Shown here one piece after another: positions 1 to 9,241 of a DNA stretch of 64,000 nucleotides. The number at the start of each line of letters is the position of its first letter. The stretch's first letter is position 1. Under the pieces are notes generated by a model. That model was not told the DNA's origin. It saw only the letters and a list, made by a program, of their open reading frames with translations, and ran no database searches. Where the stretch lies: positions 1,845,501 through 1,909,500 of the forward strand of contig NZ_CP039268.1 of the NCBI RefSeq assembly GCF_009664085.1, in the 5' to 3' direction. The position numbers and the translations under genes are program-made. The stretch is from Thermochromatium tepidum ATCC 43061 (GTDB taxonomy: Bacteria > Pseudomonadota > Gammaproteobacteria > Chromatiales > Chromatiaceae).

Positions 1-463
1 CACGCCCGCGCACGAAGACGGGCACATCGGCACCGAGCGGCAGCGCGATGGCCGACAGCGCCGCGTCGTCGAGCCCGGTGCCCCAGAGTCGATTCAGGGC
101 GACCAGGGTGGTGGCGGCATCCGAGCTGCCGCCGCCCAGTCCACCGCCCATCGGCAGGTTTTTCTCACAACGGATATCGACCCCAAGCCGACAGCCGGTG
201 GCGCGTTGGAGCGCGCGTGCCGCCCGTACTGTCAGATCGTCACCCTCAGCCACGCCCGCGAGCGCATCGACCCGACGCACGACGCCGTCCTCACGCAGGT
301 CGAACCATAGCCGGTCACCCTGCTCGATGAACTGGAAAACGGTCTGAAGTTCGTGATAGCCGTCGGGTCGACGCCCGAGGATACGCAGCATCAGGTTGAG
401 TTTGGCCGGGGCCGGCCAGGCGTGCGCGGGATCGCGATCGATCATGTCGGTCTTTTCAGGCAT
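1..463 (-). CDS. ispE: IspE, 4-diphosphocytidyl-2-C-methyl-D-erythritol kinase (partial, 3' end outside window)
   Basis: Phosphorylates the 2-hydroxyl of CDP-methylerythritol in the MEP isoprenoid pathway (cytoplasm). About 154 residues are visible, from the ATG at 463 leftward off the window edge. The N-terminus shows [20 protein letters not shown], the substrate-binding start of GHMP kinases, and a glycine-rich ATP loop [12 protein letters not shown] lies near 140-165. It begins 16 bases after the stop of the upstream TPR gene, so the two are probably co-transcribed. In many gammaproteobacteria lolB sits directly before ispE; here no lolB-like frame is seen. The assignment is firm; only the C-terminal part is unseen. 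Confidence 0.93.
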   Translation of the reverse strand, partial: MPEKTDMIDRDPAHAWPAPAKLNLMLRILGRRPDGYHELQTVFQFIEQGDRLWFDLREDGVVRRVDALAGVAEGDDLTVRAARALQRATGCRLGVDIRCEKNLPMGGGLGGGSSDAATTLVALNRLWGTGLDDAALSAIALPLGADVPVFVRGR

Positions 464-479
464 TCAGATTTGCAACCCC

Positions 480-2252
480 TCAATTCGACGTGGCGTCCCG
501 GTTTTCAGGCACACCGCGCGAGAGCCGATGACGACTGACGACCGCTTGCAGATAGACATGGTCCGGATCAGCGGCGACGGCCTTGTCCCAGACCGCCCAG
601 GCCTCAGCGTGCCGACCCAGCGCCCAGAGTACCTCACCCAGATGGGCGGCGATCTCACCGTCTTGAAGCAGCGCATTGGCCTGCTGGAGGTACTCCAGCG
701 CCCGCTCTAGATCGCCGAGACGATAATAGACCCAACCTAGGCTGTCGAGGATCGCCGGTTCATCGGGCTTGAGTGCGTGGGCGCGCTCGATGAGTGCGAG
801 CGCCTCCTCGAAACGATCAGTCTGGTCGGCCAGGGTGTAACCGAGGGCGTTTAGGGCATCGGCATGCTCTGGGTCCGACGCGATGATCTGGCGCAGATCG
901 CGCTCGCCGAGTTCGATCCAGCCGTGCTTCATGGCGTGAAGACCGCGTGCATAGAGCAGGGAATCGTTTTCTGGAAAGACCGCGAGCGCCTCGTCATAGA
1001 CCGCCCGCGCCTCTTCCGAACGCCCCACCTCCTCAAGGATCTCGGCCTCGACCATGAACAACGCCAGCGCGTTGTCCGATGACTGGTCACGCATCTGTTG
1101 CAGGATCTCGCGCGCCTGGCTCACCTCGCCGCGCTTGGCGCGTAGAAAGGCCAGACGCACACGCGCGTCGTCGGCGTGCGCCCCGCCGACCCTGGCATAC
1201 CAGTCGAGCGCGGTCGCGATATCCTCGGCACGCTCGGCGGTCTGGCCAAGATAGAAGGCGGCCTCGTCCTGGCGCTGTCCGGTCTCGTAAAGTCGCCCGA
1301 AATGGAGCCGGGCACCGGCCAGGTCTTCCAATTGGAGCGAGAGGATGCCAACGGCAAAGAGGATGTCGGGATCCTTGGGGTATTCGCGAAGCATCGACTC
1401 GAAGACCTGGCGTGCGCTCGAGAACTCGCGCTCGTCGACCAGCAGTTGGCCATAGAGCATCTTGAGCGACCGGGCACCGGGATTGGCCTCGACGAATGAC
1501 TCCAGCAAGGCGCGCGCCTCGGCGCGCTTGTCGTCCGAGAGCAGCAGACGCACCAACAACAACCGCGGCTCGTCCCAGTCCGGACGCAGCGCCATGGCGC
1601 GGCGCGCCGCGCGCTCGGCGACCTCGGGGTGCGAGAGTCCGGCCGCAAGCATAGCCAGGGCCTGATGGGCGTCCGCGCGCTCGGGGAAACGCTCGATCAG
1701 TGCCTCCATCATCGCGAGGCGCTCTTGCGGCGTCGGCAGCCGCGCCAGGATCGCCGCCGCCTTGGCAAAGGCCGCCTCACCGCCCTGCCCAGACAGCTCG
1801 ACCAGGCGCTGGAGATGGATCAGGGCCCCCTCACGATCCCCCGCCTTGAGGCGCAGGAAGGCCGCCACCTGATGGGCATCCGGCGCAGTGGGCGCAAGGG
1901 TGAGCCACAGCACCATGGCCTCGTCGGCAACTGCATCGTCCTCGGCGCCAATGGCTGCGCGCACCGCCAGTTCGGCCAGCTCGGGCGCCCGGGTCAACTC
2001 GGCAGCCTTGAGATAATGGGTAGAGGCCAGACGCATGTCCCCCTGTCGTCCCGCGACCTCGGCGACCAAGATGTGATAGACCTGATCAGGGTTGAGCCCT
2101 GGGATAGGCTTGGGCACGGTCTGTTTGCTCACGACCGGCGGACTCTCGGCGACGGACGCGGGCATCTCGGTGAGGGCTGGGAGGGCGTCCACCTGGAACC
2201 CTAGGACCAGCCCAAGAACGACTGGAGCGAACACAAGACGCTGAACGGACAT
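480..2252 (-). CDS. Periplasmic tetratricopeptide-repeat protein
   Basis: About 590 residues if started at the ATG at 2252. That start gives a signal-like N-terminus (MSVQRLVFAPVVLGLVLGF), whereas the longest frame (from 2327) adds 25 residues without that character. The rest is a run of TPR helix pairs, for example ALNALGYTLADQ, AILDSLGWVYYRLGDLERAL and AHLGEVLWALGRHAEAW near the C-terminus. Proteins of this type next to ispE and divergent from hemA are common in gammaproteobacteria and are thought to be exported or outer-membrane associated scaffolds. The exact role is unknown. It likely forms a transcription unit with ispE. Confidence 0.8.
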   Translation of the reverse strand: MSVQRLVFAPVVLGLVLGFQVDALPALTEMPASVAESPPVVSKQTVPKPIPGLNPDQVYHILVAEVAGRQGDMRLASTHYLKAAELTRAPELAELAVRAAIGAEDDAVADEAMVLWLTLAPTAPDAHQVAAFLRLKAGDREGALIHLQRLVELSGQGGEAAFAKAAAILARLPTPQERLAMMEALIERFPERADAHQALAMLAAGLSHPEVAERAARRAMALRPDWDEPRLLLVRLLLSDDKRAEARALLESFVEANPGARSLKMLYGQLLVDEREFSSARQVFESMLREYPKDPDILFAVGILSLQLEDLAGARLHFGRLYETGQRQDEAAFYLGQTAERAEDIATALDWYARVGGAHADDARVRLAFLRAKRGEVSQAREILQQMRDQSSDNALALFMVEAEILEEVGRSEEARAVYDEALAVFPENDSLLYARGLHAMKHGWIELGERDLRQIIASDPEHADALNALGYTLADQTDRFEEALALIERAHALKPDEPAILDSLGWVYYRLGDLERALEYLQQANALLQDGEIAAHLGEVLWALGRHAEAWAVWDKAVAADPDHVYLQAVVSRHRLSRGVPENRDATSN

Positions 2253-2434
2253 GTTTAAGACATCTCTTCGGATGAAGGCGGGTGTGAGGCGCAAACCCGA
2301 GGTCGCGCGGATGTCGAGTATAGCCACGTGGCCAGCGCGGACTGAAGCGCTCCACGCGACATCATTTCGACAAAAAAATTGGTAATATTGCGCCGCATCT
2401 CACCCTCCCAATTAGTAGCGACACGATTTCCAAT
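2253..2434. promoter_or_regulatory. Divergent promoter region between the TPR gene and hemA
   Basis: These 182 bases must carry promoters for both divergent genes. An AT-rich patch near 2365-2390 stands out from the GC-rich surroundings. A 6-base inverted repeat AATTGG (2377-2382) and CCAATT (2408-2413) flanks a 25-base spacer just before hemA. I see no clear -35/-10 pair and no convincing Fnr or Crp site. hemA lacks an obvious Shine-Dalgarno sequence. Confidence 0.4.
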
Positions 2435-3709
2435 ATGAAGCTGCTTGTCCTCGGACTCAACCACAAGACCGCCCCGGTCGACATCCGTGAGCGACTGGCC
2501 TTTGGCCCGGACATCATCGCGGCTGCGTTGCGTGATTTGATCGGGTGCACCAGTGTCCTCGAGGGGGTCATCCTCTCGACCTGTAACCGCACCGAGGTCT
2601 ATTGCGCCGTCCAGGATGGTGCCGAGGAAGCCCTAAGGCGCTGGCTGAGCGGGTTTCATGGCGTCGAGCACGAACGGGTCGACCCCTTCCTCTATGCCTA
2701 TGCCGACCGCGATGCCGTCGTCCATCTGCTGCGCGTCTCCTGCGGGCTGGACTCGCTGGTGCTCGGTGAGCCACAGATCCTCGGCCAGGTCAAGACCGCC
2801 TATCAGACCGCCTGTAACTGCTCGGCCACCGGCAAACTGCTGGGCCGGCTGTTCCAGCATACCTTTTCGGTCGCCAAGACGGTGCGCACCGAGACCGCGA
2901 TCGGTTCCAACCCAGTGTCGGTGGCCTTCGCTGCCGTCAGCCTGGCGCGCCAGATCTTCTCGGACCTCTCCAAGCAGACCGCGCTCCTGATCGGCGCCGG
3001 CGAGACCATCGAGCTAGCCGCGCGCCATCTACACCACAATGGCATCGGGCGCATCATCGTTGCCAACCGCACCGTCGAGCGCGCCCACGATCTCGCGGCC
3101 CAGTTCGAGGGCTTCGCCATCTCGCTGACCGAGATCGCCAACCATCTGTCCGAGGCCGACATCGTCATCGCCTCCACCGCCAGCCCACTGCCGGTACTCG
3201 GCAAGGGCACGGTCGAGCGCGCGCTCAAAAAGCGCAAGCATCGACCAATCTTCATGGTCGATATCGCGGTGCCGCGCGACATCGAGCCCGAGGTCGGGGA
3301 ACTCGCCGACGTCTATCTCTATACGGTCGACGATCTGAAGGGTGTCATCGACGAAAGTCTGCGCTCGCGTCAGGCCGCCGCCGCGCAGGCCGAGGAGATC
3401 ATCGACTTCCACGCCGGCGAGTTCATGGCCTGGCTGCGCTCGCTGGATGCCGCCGGCCTGATCCAGGACTACCGTCAGCGTTCCGAGGAGCTGCGCGACG
3501 AGGTCCTGGCCCGTGCGCGTCGCCAACTGGAAGCCGGCAAACCGCCGCTCGAGGTGCTCAACTTCCTCGCCCACACGCTCACCAACAAGCTGCTGCACGC
3601 CCCAAGTTCGCGTCTGCGTCAGGCCGCGCGCGATGGCGACGCGGTCCTCCTGGAGGCGGCCAACGAACTGTTCCAGCTGACACCCGATCGGACACAGTCT
3701 AAGGCATGA
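2435..3709 (+). CDS. hemA: Glutamyl-tRNA reductase
   Basis: Reduces glutamyl-tRNA(Glu) with NADPH to glutamate-1-semialdehyde, the first committed step of C5 tetrapyrrole (heme, cobalamin, bacteriochlorophyll) synthesis. At 424 residues it has family length. The N-terminal catalytic domain shows [10 protein letters not shown] and the nucleophile Cys50 in [10 protein letters not shown] Rossmann NADP domain follows ([16 protein letters not shown]) and then a helical dimerisation tail. The family glycine-rich motif usually reads GAGEM; here the last residue is Thr. The stop overlaps the prfA start by 4 bases (ATGA), implying translational coupling. Confidence 0.97.
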   Translation: MKLLVLGLNHKTAPVDIRERLAFGPDIIAAALRDLIGCTSVLEGVILSTCNRTEVYCAVQDGAEEALRRWLSGFHGVEHERVDPFLYAYADRDAVVHLLRVSCGLDSLVLGEPQILGQVKTAYQTACNCSATGKLLGRLFQHTFSVAKTVRTETAIGSNPVSVAFAAVSLARQIFSDLSKQTALLIGAGETIELAARHLHHNGIGRIIVANRTVERAHDLAAQFEGFAISLTEIANHLSEADIVIASTASPLPVLGKGTVERALKKRKHRPIFMVDIAVPRDIEPEVGELADVYLYTVDDLKGVIDESLRSRQAAAAQAEEIIDFHAGEFMAWLRSLDAAGLIQDYRQRSEELRDEVLARARRQLEAGKPPLEVLNFLAHTLTNKLLHAPSSRLRQAARDGDAVLLEAANELFQLTPDRTQSKA

Positions 3710-4785
3710 CCCCTTCGATTCGCGCCAAGCTGGAGCGCGTCGCCGAGCGCTTCGGCGAAGTCATGGCGCTCCTGGCCGAGCCTGAAATCCAGTCCGACCA
3801 GGGGCGCTTTCGCGATCTCAGTCGCGAGTACGCCCAGATTCAACCGCTGATGGCATGCTACCAGCGCTATCGCGACGCCGAGCGTGAACTGGCCGCCGCC
3901 GAGGAGTTGCTGACCGATCCTGAGATGGCCGGGCTCGCCCAGGATGAGATCGAGGCTGCGCGCAAACGCCTGGACGCGCTCGAACCCGAGTTGCAGACAC
4001 TCCTGATCCCGCCGGATCCCAATGATCACTGCAATGTCTTTCTCGAGATCCGTGCCGGAACCGGCGGGGCCGAGGCGGCGCTGTTCGCCGGCGACCTGAT
4101 GCGCATGTACATGCGCTATGCGGAGCTCGTCGGCTGGCGCACCGAACAGGTCTCGGCCAGCGAGGGTGAGCTGGGCGGCTACAAAGAGGTCGTGATCCGG
4201 ATCAGCGGCAACGGCGTCTATTCGCGTCTGAAGTTCGAGCCTGGCGCGCATCGCGTCCAGCGTGTGCCCGAAACCGAGTCGCAAGGTCGCATCCACACCT
4301 CAGCCTGTACCGTCGCCGTGCTGCCCGAGGTCGAGGCGATCGACGCCATCGCGATCAACCCCAATGATCTGCGCATCGATACCTATCGCTCCTCAGGTGC
4401 CGGCGGTCAACATGTCAACAAGACGGATTCGGCGATCCGGATCACCCATCTGCCGTCCGGCATCGTGGTCGAGTGTCAGGAAGAACGCTCGCAACACAAA
4501 AACCGCGCCAAGGCCATGGCCCTGCTGCATGCCAAGCTGCTCGCCAGTGCGCGCGAGACGCAGGCCAGCGAGCAATCCGAGTCGCGTCGGCTCCAGGTCG
4601 GCAGCGGAGATCGTTCCGAGCGTATCCGCACCTACAACTTCCCGCAGAACCGGCTGACCGATCATCGCATCAACCTCACGCTCTACAAGCTCGACGAGGT
4701 GATGAGCGGACAGCTCGATCAGGTCATAGAGCCCCTGCTGGCTGAATACCGCGCCGAGCAGCTCGCGGCCATGATGGCAGGCTGA
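3706..4785 (+). CDS. prfA: Peptide chain release factor 1
   Basis: Recognises UAA and UAG in the ribosomal A site and triggers hydrolysis of peptidyl-tRNA. The 359-residue length is standard. The PxT stop-recognition motif is PET at residues 188-190 and the catalytic GGQ is at 233-235 ([15 protein letters not shown]). It overlaps hemA by 4 bases. The methyltransferase gene prmC, which modifies the GGQ glutamine and often follows prfA, is not here; the next gene is convergent and unrelated. Confidence 0.97.
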   Translation: MTPSIRAKLERVAERFGEVMALLAEPEIQSDQGRFRDLSREYAQIQPLMACYQRYRDAERELAAAEELLTDPEMAGLAQDEIEAARKRLDALEPELQTLLIPPDPNDHCNVFLEIRAGTGGAEAALFAGDLMRMYMRYAELVGWRTEQVSASEGELGGYKEVVIRISGNGVYSRLKFEPGAHRVQRVPETESQGRIHTSACTVAVLPEVEAIDAIAINPNDLRIDTYRSSGAGGQHVNKTDSAIRITHLPSGIVVECQEERSQHKNRAKAMALLHAKLLASARETQASEQSESRRLQVGSGDRSERIRTYNFPQNRLTDHRINLTLYKLDEVMSGQLDQVIEPLLAEYRAEQLAAMMAG

Positions 4786-4847
4786 GCGGCTCGGCGCCGA
4801 TTTCGATGCCGTGGCGTGCGCCGGTCGAACGGCACGGCTGCTCCCGT

Positions 4848-5498
4848 TCAGTCTGACTTGAATCCCAGCGTGCGATGGCTGCCGTCACAGAAGGGTGTGT
4901 TCTTCGACGCCCCGCAGCGACAGAGCGCAGTCTGCGTCCCCTCCCAGGCCGGACGTCCAGAACCGGCAAGGATGGTCAGGTTCCCCTCGAGCTTGAGCGG
5001 GCCGTTTGGCATCACCCGCACCCTCAGCGGGCCGCCGCGCTCGCTCAGTCCGGGGCCGCGTGAGCCGACAGCACCGCCGTCCTCAAACCGCACCTCGACA
5101 TGGCTGTTGTCGCAGAACGGCTTGTTCTTCGAGGCCCCGCAGCGACAGAGCGCAACCCGCCGGCGCACGCCTGGCATATCTTCCGGCGCACCCTCGATCT
5201 CCAGATCGCCCGTGAGATAGAGCGGACCATTGTTGGCAACCAGGCAGCGATTCTCGGCAGGGGCAGGTTCGGGTGTGCCGATCTTGTCGCGATAACTCAG
5301 GGCGCCGGTCGGACAGCGCTCGACCACCTCGCGCACCTCGGCGCGCGACACCGCGTCGGGCTGGCACCAGGGCTCGCGCCCGGCGACGAACAGCTCGCCC
5401 TCGGCCTTGCCGCACTCGCCGAGATGGATACAGAGTCGGCTATCCCAGCTGACATCGATCTCTCGGCCCTCGAAGACGGTGATTGGCTCAGTGCTCAT
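4848..5498 (-). CDS. Iron-sulfur protein: ferredoxin-like domain plus two CDGSH domains
   Basis: A 216-residue cytoplasmic protein with three predicted metal-cluster modules. Residues 1-75 match the Fer4_19 (divergent 4Fe-4S) type, with Cys23, Cys29, Cys45 and Cys62 as candidate ligands. The first CDGSH-type site is CRCGASKNKPFCDNSH (Cys118, Cys120, Cys129, His133). The second is CRCGASKNTPFCDGSH (Cys193, Cys195, Cys204, His208). CDGSH domains normally hold a 2Fe-2S cluster through three Cys and one His, and both sites keep all four. The function in bacteria is not established; electron transfer or redox/iron sensing are inferences. The gene stands alone, convergent with prfA. Confidence 0.88.
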   Translation of the reverse strand: MSTEPITVFEGREIDVSWDSRLCIHLGECGKAEGELFVAGREPWCQPDAVSRAEVREVVERCPTGALSYRDKIGTPEPAPAENRCLVANNGPLYLTGDLEIEGAPEDMPGVRRRVALCRCGASKNKPFCDNSHVEVRFEDGGAVGSRGPGLSERGGPLRVRVMPNGPLKLEGNLTILAGSGRPAWEGTQTALCRCGASKNTPFCDGSHRTLGFKSD

Positions 5499-5585
5499 CG
5501 GCTATCCCCTCGTGATTCAGCGCTTGATGGTTGAAGGTCGGCCAGGGGGTTCACCCGCCGCCAGGTCCGGATATGGTAGGAGTCT

Positions 5586-5690
5586 TTAGTGAATCCAAGC
5601 GACGAGGGCGGTCTGATCGTCGGCCAGGGTGTTACCTGAGATCAGGGACACCAGGTCAAGGATTGCCTCATGCCTGAGCGAAATTCTAAG
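5586..5690 (-). pseudogene. Possible C-terminal scrap of a PP2C/SpoIIE-type phosphatase
   Basis: Between the CDGSH gene and the Crp/Fnr gene, one frame reads HEAILDLVSLISGNTLADDQ followed by TALVAWIH and a stop at 5586. The ADDQTALV ending resembles the last strand of PPM/SpoIIE phosphatases, where an Asp-Asp-x-Thr-hydrophobic run is typical. It has no start codon and overlaps the end of the upstream gene in another frame. It may be a relic or chance. Nothing else coding is seen in 5499-5685. Confidence 0.2.
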
Positions 5691-6405
5691 GGCGCTGCCC
5701 TCGGGTGCCGAGCGAGCCGGCGTCGTCGGCGTCGAGCAGGTCGGTCAATTCGGCGATCTCCAGCAGTGCATGCGGATCGAGCACACGCACCAGGGCCCCC
5801 TCCATCCGGATGACACCCTGCTCGGTGAGTGACTTGATGACGCGCGAAAAGGTCTCGGGTTGAACCGACAACCGCGAGGCCAGCACCGCTTTGCGTACGT
5901 CGAGTTCGAGCGACCGCGCGCCCGGCGGCAGGTGCGAGGCGAGATAGCGGGCGACGCGACTGGTCGCGGTGTGCAGCGTCAGGTCGTCGATCTCGCCGAT
6001 GAGCGCGCGCAGACGCTGACTCAGCGCACCGAGCAGCACGAAGCAGGTCGCGACCGACTCGCGCAGCATGGCGGCGAAGTCAGACGAGTCGATGGCGATC
6101 AGCTCGGAGTCGGCGAGTGCAGCCGCGCCGACCGGATAGCGGGGCGCATTGAGGAACATCAGCGCCTCGGCGAAGGTCTGGCCTGGGTTGACGATCTCGA
6201 TGACCTTCTCCGCGCCCTCGGGCGAGAGTCGAAACAACCGCATCTGGCCCGAGAGCAGGAGATAGAAGCGCGTGGCCGGATCGCCCTGGCTGAAGAGCAG
6301 TTGCTCGGCGCTCAACCTGAAGCGGCTTGCATGCCGCACGACCCGCTCGAGCTGGTTCGGCTCGAGACGCGAAAACAGGGGCGCGCGGCGCAGTTCGTCG
6401 ATCAT
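5686..6405 (-). CDS. Crp/Fnr family transcriptional regulator, DNR-like
   Basis: A 239-residue regulator. The N-terminal cyclic-nucleotide-binding-like beta roll (LFSQGDPATRFYLLLSGQMR) is followed by a dimer helix and a C-terminal winged helix with VQPETFSRVIKSLTEQGVI as the recognition region. Only one Cys is present, so it cannot hold an Fnr-type 4Fe-4S cluster. The QPETFSR signature is that of DNR-type regulators, which in pseudomonads respond to nitric oxide. The ligand here is unknown. I chose the ATG at 6405 (GGAAG upstream); an ATG at 6447, also preceded by GGAAG, would add 14 residues. It begins just after fbp stops, so it may be read from the fbp promoter. Confidence 0.85.
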   Translation of the reverse strand: MIDELRRAPLFSRLEPNQLERVVRHASRFRLSAEQLLFSQGDPATRFYLLLSGQMRLFRLSPEGAEKVIEIVNPGQTFAEALMFLNAPRYPVGAAALADSELIAIDSSDFAAMLRESVATCFVLLGALSQRLRALIGEIDDLTLHTATSRVARYLASHLPPGARSLELDVRKAVLASRLSVQPETFSRVIKSLTEQGVIRMEGALVRVLDPHALLEIAELTDLLDADDAGSLGTRGQRP

Positions 6406-6458
6406 GGTTGGCTTCCAGGTGGCGGGTGGCCACATCCAAGGAGTCATTCGGCGCTTCC

Positions 6459-7469
6459 CTAGGCCTGATGGTAGCTCAGGATCCGCTCGACCTCGTTTTT
6501 GGAGCCGAGGATCACGGGCACACGCTGGTGCAGCGACTCGGGCTGTAGATCCAGGATGCGCTCGCGACCGGTGATCGCCCCCCCGCCGGCCTGCTCGACG
6601 ATGAATGACATGGGGTTGGCCTCGTAGAGCAGACGGAGCTTTCCGCCCTGACCCTTGGCCTGCATCTTCGAGTCCATTGGATACATGAAGACCCCACCGC
6701 GGGTCAGGATGCGATGCACCTCGGCGACCATGGAGGCGATCCAGCGCATGTTGAAGTCCTTGCCGCGCGGCCCCTCCTTTCCGTCCAGACACTCCTGGAT
6801 ATAGCGGCGCACCGGCGGCTCCCAGAAGCGCATGTTGGACATATTGATCGCAAACTCGCTGGTATCGGCCGGAATCTGCATCCTGGGATGGGTGAGGATG
6901 AACTCGCCGATGTTCTGATCGAGCGTGAAGCCATTGACCCCATTGCCTGTAGTCAGGACCAGCATGGTCGAGGGACCGTAGAGCGCATAGCCGGCGGCGA
7001 CCTGCTGGGTGCCGGCCTGAAGGAAGTCACGCTCGGTCGGCTCAGAACCGCCGCCCGGACAGCGCAGGATCGAGAAGATGGTCCCGACCGAGACATTGAC
7101 GTCGATATTGGAGGAGCCGTCGAGCGGGTCGAAGGTCAGCAGATACTTGCCACGCGGATATTTGGCCGGGATGGGATAGATCGCGTCCATCTCCTCCGAG
7201 GCCATGGCCGCCAGGTGCCCGGCCCATTCGTTGGACTTGATGAAGACCTCGTTGGAGAGGACATCGAGCTTCTTTTGCGTCTCACCCTGGACGTTCTCGG
7301 TGCCGGCGCTGCCCAGGGCGCCGACTAGGGCGCCGTGGTTGACCAGGTGGCTGATGACCTTGCAGGCCGTGACGATGTCGTTGAGCAACGAGGTAAAGTC
7401 ACCGGTGGCCCCGGCGATATGGCGCTGCTCCTCGATGATGAACTGGGTGAGGCTGGTACCGTTGTGCAT
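6459..7469 (-). CDS. fbp: Fructose-1,6-bisphosphatase, class 1
   Basis: Hydrolyses fructose-1,6-bisphosphate to fructose-6-phosphate in gluconeogenesis and, in autotrophs, the Calvin cycle. The protein has 336 residues from the ATG at 7469, which is preceded by GAGGAGC; the longer frame adds 57 non-homologous residues. The metal-binding loop [16 protein letters not shown] is intact, as is the ARG-type end of the active site ([13 protein letters not shown]). A candidate -10 (TATACT on this strand) lies at 7518-7523. The crp/fnr gene follows within 54 bases on the same strand. Confidence 0.96.
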   Translation of the reverse strand: MHNGTSLTQFIIEEQRHIAGATGDFTSLLNDIVTACKVISHLVNHGALVGALGSAGTENVQGETQKKLDVLSNEVFIKSNEWAGHLAAMASEEMDAIYPIPAKYPRGKYLLTFDPLDGSSNIDVNVSVGTIFSILRCPGGGSEPTERDFLQAGTQQVAAGYALYGPSTMLVLTTGNGVNGFTLDQNIGEFILTHPRMQIPADTSEFAINMSNMRFWEPPVRRYIQECLDGKEGPRGKDFNMRWIASMVAEVHRILTRGGVFMYPMDSKMQAKGQGGKLRLLYEANPMSFIVEQAGGGAITGRERILDLQPESLHQRVPVILGSKNEVERILSYHQA

Positions 7470-7544
7470 GCTGCTCCTCGTCTCGAATCCAAGAAGGTAT
7501 TGTCTTGTCGGTGGCGCAGTATAAGGCCCTTGGCGGTCGGACAG

Positions 7545-7888
7545 AACCCCAGACAGGTCAGCCGACGCCGAGCCAAGGCCAAGCTCAGGGTGGCCCGGCT
7601 GGATCAGCGGATCAAGAACCGACGTCGGGTCGTCCTCCATGAACGGTTGGAGCGGCTGACCCGCACCGATCGGGTCATCAGGCGCGAAGACCTAAATATC
7701 AAAGGGCTGGCAAAAAACCGCCGGCGCGCCCGCGCCGTGTCGGATGCCGGACTTGGTTAAGTGGCGGCAGATCGAATTACGGTCGCGACGCGCGCCGGCG
7801 CGACCTAAACGCATGCCCGAGGCAGGTCAGACGGGAAACCCACACCGGCGATGACGGCGTGAACATGGCTGAGGGGTTCGGACATTGA
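7545..7888 (+). pseudogene. tnpB: Decayed TnpB (IS200/IS605 family OrfB) remnant
   Basis: On the strand opposite to fbp and flgL. One frame reads the TnpB-like [17 protein letters not shown] then [20 protein letters not shown] up to a stop near 7760; EDLN carries the second RuvC acidic residue. After a frameshift the match continues as WRQIELRSRR near 7762. A third frame gives RRDLNACPRQ from 7796, matching the third RuvC motif, and ends at the TGA at 7886-7888. The N-terminal half and the CxxC zinc finger between the last two blocks are gone, so it is dead. A 5-base-stem hairpin follows at 7889-7903. Confidence 0.82.
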
Positions 7889-7903
7889 CCAGATCTTCTC
7901 TGG
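7889..7903. repeat. Short perfect hairpin after the TnpB remnant
   Basis: CCAGA-TCTTC-TCTGG forms a 5-base stem with a 5-base loop, starting one base after the tnpB stop. IS200/IS605 elements carry subterminal hairpins at their ends, and the right-end RNA of TnpB overlaps this position. It also lies 32 bases beyond the flgL stop, so it could instead help end the flg transcript, but no T-tract follows on either strand. Confidence 0.35.
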
Positions 7904-7934
7904 ATATCGATGAGTGGCACTCGCGAGGGCGATT

Positions 7935-9215
7935 TCAGAGAAAATCAAACAGCGACAGCCGGCTGGTCTGGGCATAGGTCTGCCGGGCGGCCTGCAGGAC
8001 GGTCTGCTGGAGCTGGAAACGGCTGATGGCCTCGGCGTAGTCGAGATCCTGGATGTCTGAGAGCGTGCTATTGAGATCCACGAGGCGTTCGTCGTTGAGC
8101 TCGGTCTGGGTATCGATCACGCTCAGCCGCAGACCGACTGAGGTGCGGACCTCGTTGAGCCGCCCCAGCCCAGCATCGAGGTTACGCAAGGCCATGCTGG
8201 TGGCGCGTGACAGTGTCTCGCGGGTGGTGTCTTGGGTGGCCGGCATCTCAAGGACCCTGGCGATGTCGTCGAGCGTCTTGAAGAGATCGACCTGGGTGAT
8301 TGGGCGCGAGAGGATCTCATCGTTAGGACTGGGCAGGGTCGCAGGTACAGTGTTGGGAAGCGTCAGGGTAACGCGCCGCCCGGCAAACTCGATCGGCTGG
8401 TTGGCCACATAGGGACCGCCGATCAGCGCGCCGTTTTGGTCCTTGACCGCGTTTCCATCGGGATCAAGCACCTTGTACACCAGATTTCCATTGCCGTCGT
8501 CTTCGAAGCGGATGCGAAAGGTCTTTCCGGCACTGTTTAGGGACTGCTGCAGATCGGCGACTTCGGTCTTGAGATCCACCCCAACCACGCCATTGAGACT
8601 ATTGCCTGGTGCCAGCACCGCCTCGGTCAACAAGCCGCTGCGCTCCGGGATATTCATGAAGACATGGGCACCCGTGTCTCCAGTGGCGATGCGCCGGTTG
8701 CTGCTGATGTCGACCTCACGGACGGCCCCTGGCCCCTCGGCACCGACATAGGTCACGCGACCGTCGTCGCCGACGACAAAGGGTTGATGCTGTGAGCGCG
8801 TGCCTGCGAACAGATATTCGCCATTGGCCTCCCGACTGTTGGCCAGCCCCAGGATGTCGGAGCGGAGCTGACGGATCTCGCTGGCGATGATCTTGCGGTT
8901 TTCCGGGTTGTAGGTGTCGTTGTTGCTCGCGACCACGAGTTCGCGCGCGCGCTGCAAGAGATTGGTCACCGCGACCAACTGCGCCTCTTCGTATTCGAGC
9001 CTGGGCTTGGCATAGTCGGCATTGCGCTGATACTGCTCGGTGTTCTTGATGGCTGCCTTGAATTGCACAGCCTGGGTCGCGCCACCCGGATCATCGGCTG
9101 GGGTCAGGATGCGCCGGCCCGTGGCCAATTGCAGTCCGGTCTTGTTGAACTTCGACTGCGCGCTCTGCATGGCCGAGAGGCCCGACTGGAAGATCTGATT
9201 GGTTGAGACTCGCAT
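7935..9215 (-). CDS. flgL: Flagellar hook-associated protein 3 (FlgL)
   Basis: Second hook-filament junction protein, exported by the flagellar type III apparatus. At 426 residues it is within family range. The flagellin-like N-terminal helix region (QIFQSGLSAMQSAQSKFNKT, then LATGRRILTPADDPGGA) and the C-terminal coiled segment (LDYAEAISRFQLQQTVLQAA) are intact. No cysteine is present. It is the last gene of the leftward flgB-flgL run, 26 bases after flgK. A TnpB relic lies just beyond it. Confidence 0.95.
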   Translation of the reverse strand: MRVSTNQIFQSGLSAMQSAQSKFNKTGLQLATGRRILTPADDPGGATQAVQFKAAIKNTEQYQRNADYAKPRLEYEEAQLVAVTNLLQRARELVVASNNDTYNPENRKIIASEIRQLRSDILGLANSREANGEYLFAGTRSQHQPFVVGDDGRVTYVGAEGPGAVREVDISSNRRIATGDTGAHVFMNIPERSGLLTEAVLAPGNSLNGVVGVDLKTEVADLQQSLNSAGKTFRIRFEDDGNGNLVYKVLDPDGNAVKDQNGALIGGPYVANQPIEFAGRRVTLTLPNTVPATLPSPNDEILSRPITQVDLFKTLDDIARVLEMPATQDTTRETLSRATSMALRNLDAGLGRLNEVRTSVGLRLSVIDTQTELNDERLVDLNSTLSDIQDLDYAEAISRFQLQQTVLQAARQTYAQTSRLSLFDFL

Positions 9216-9241
9216 CGACCCATATCCTCCGGGCGCGTGCC

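Noticed and set aside
2377-2413. Inverted repeat before hemA as an operator or riboswitch
   Set aside because: Only 6 bases per arm with a 25-base spacer; not enough to name a regulator or fold.
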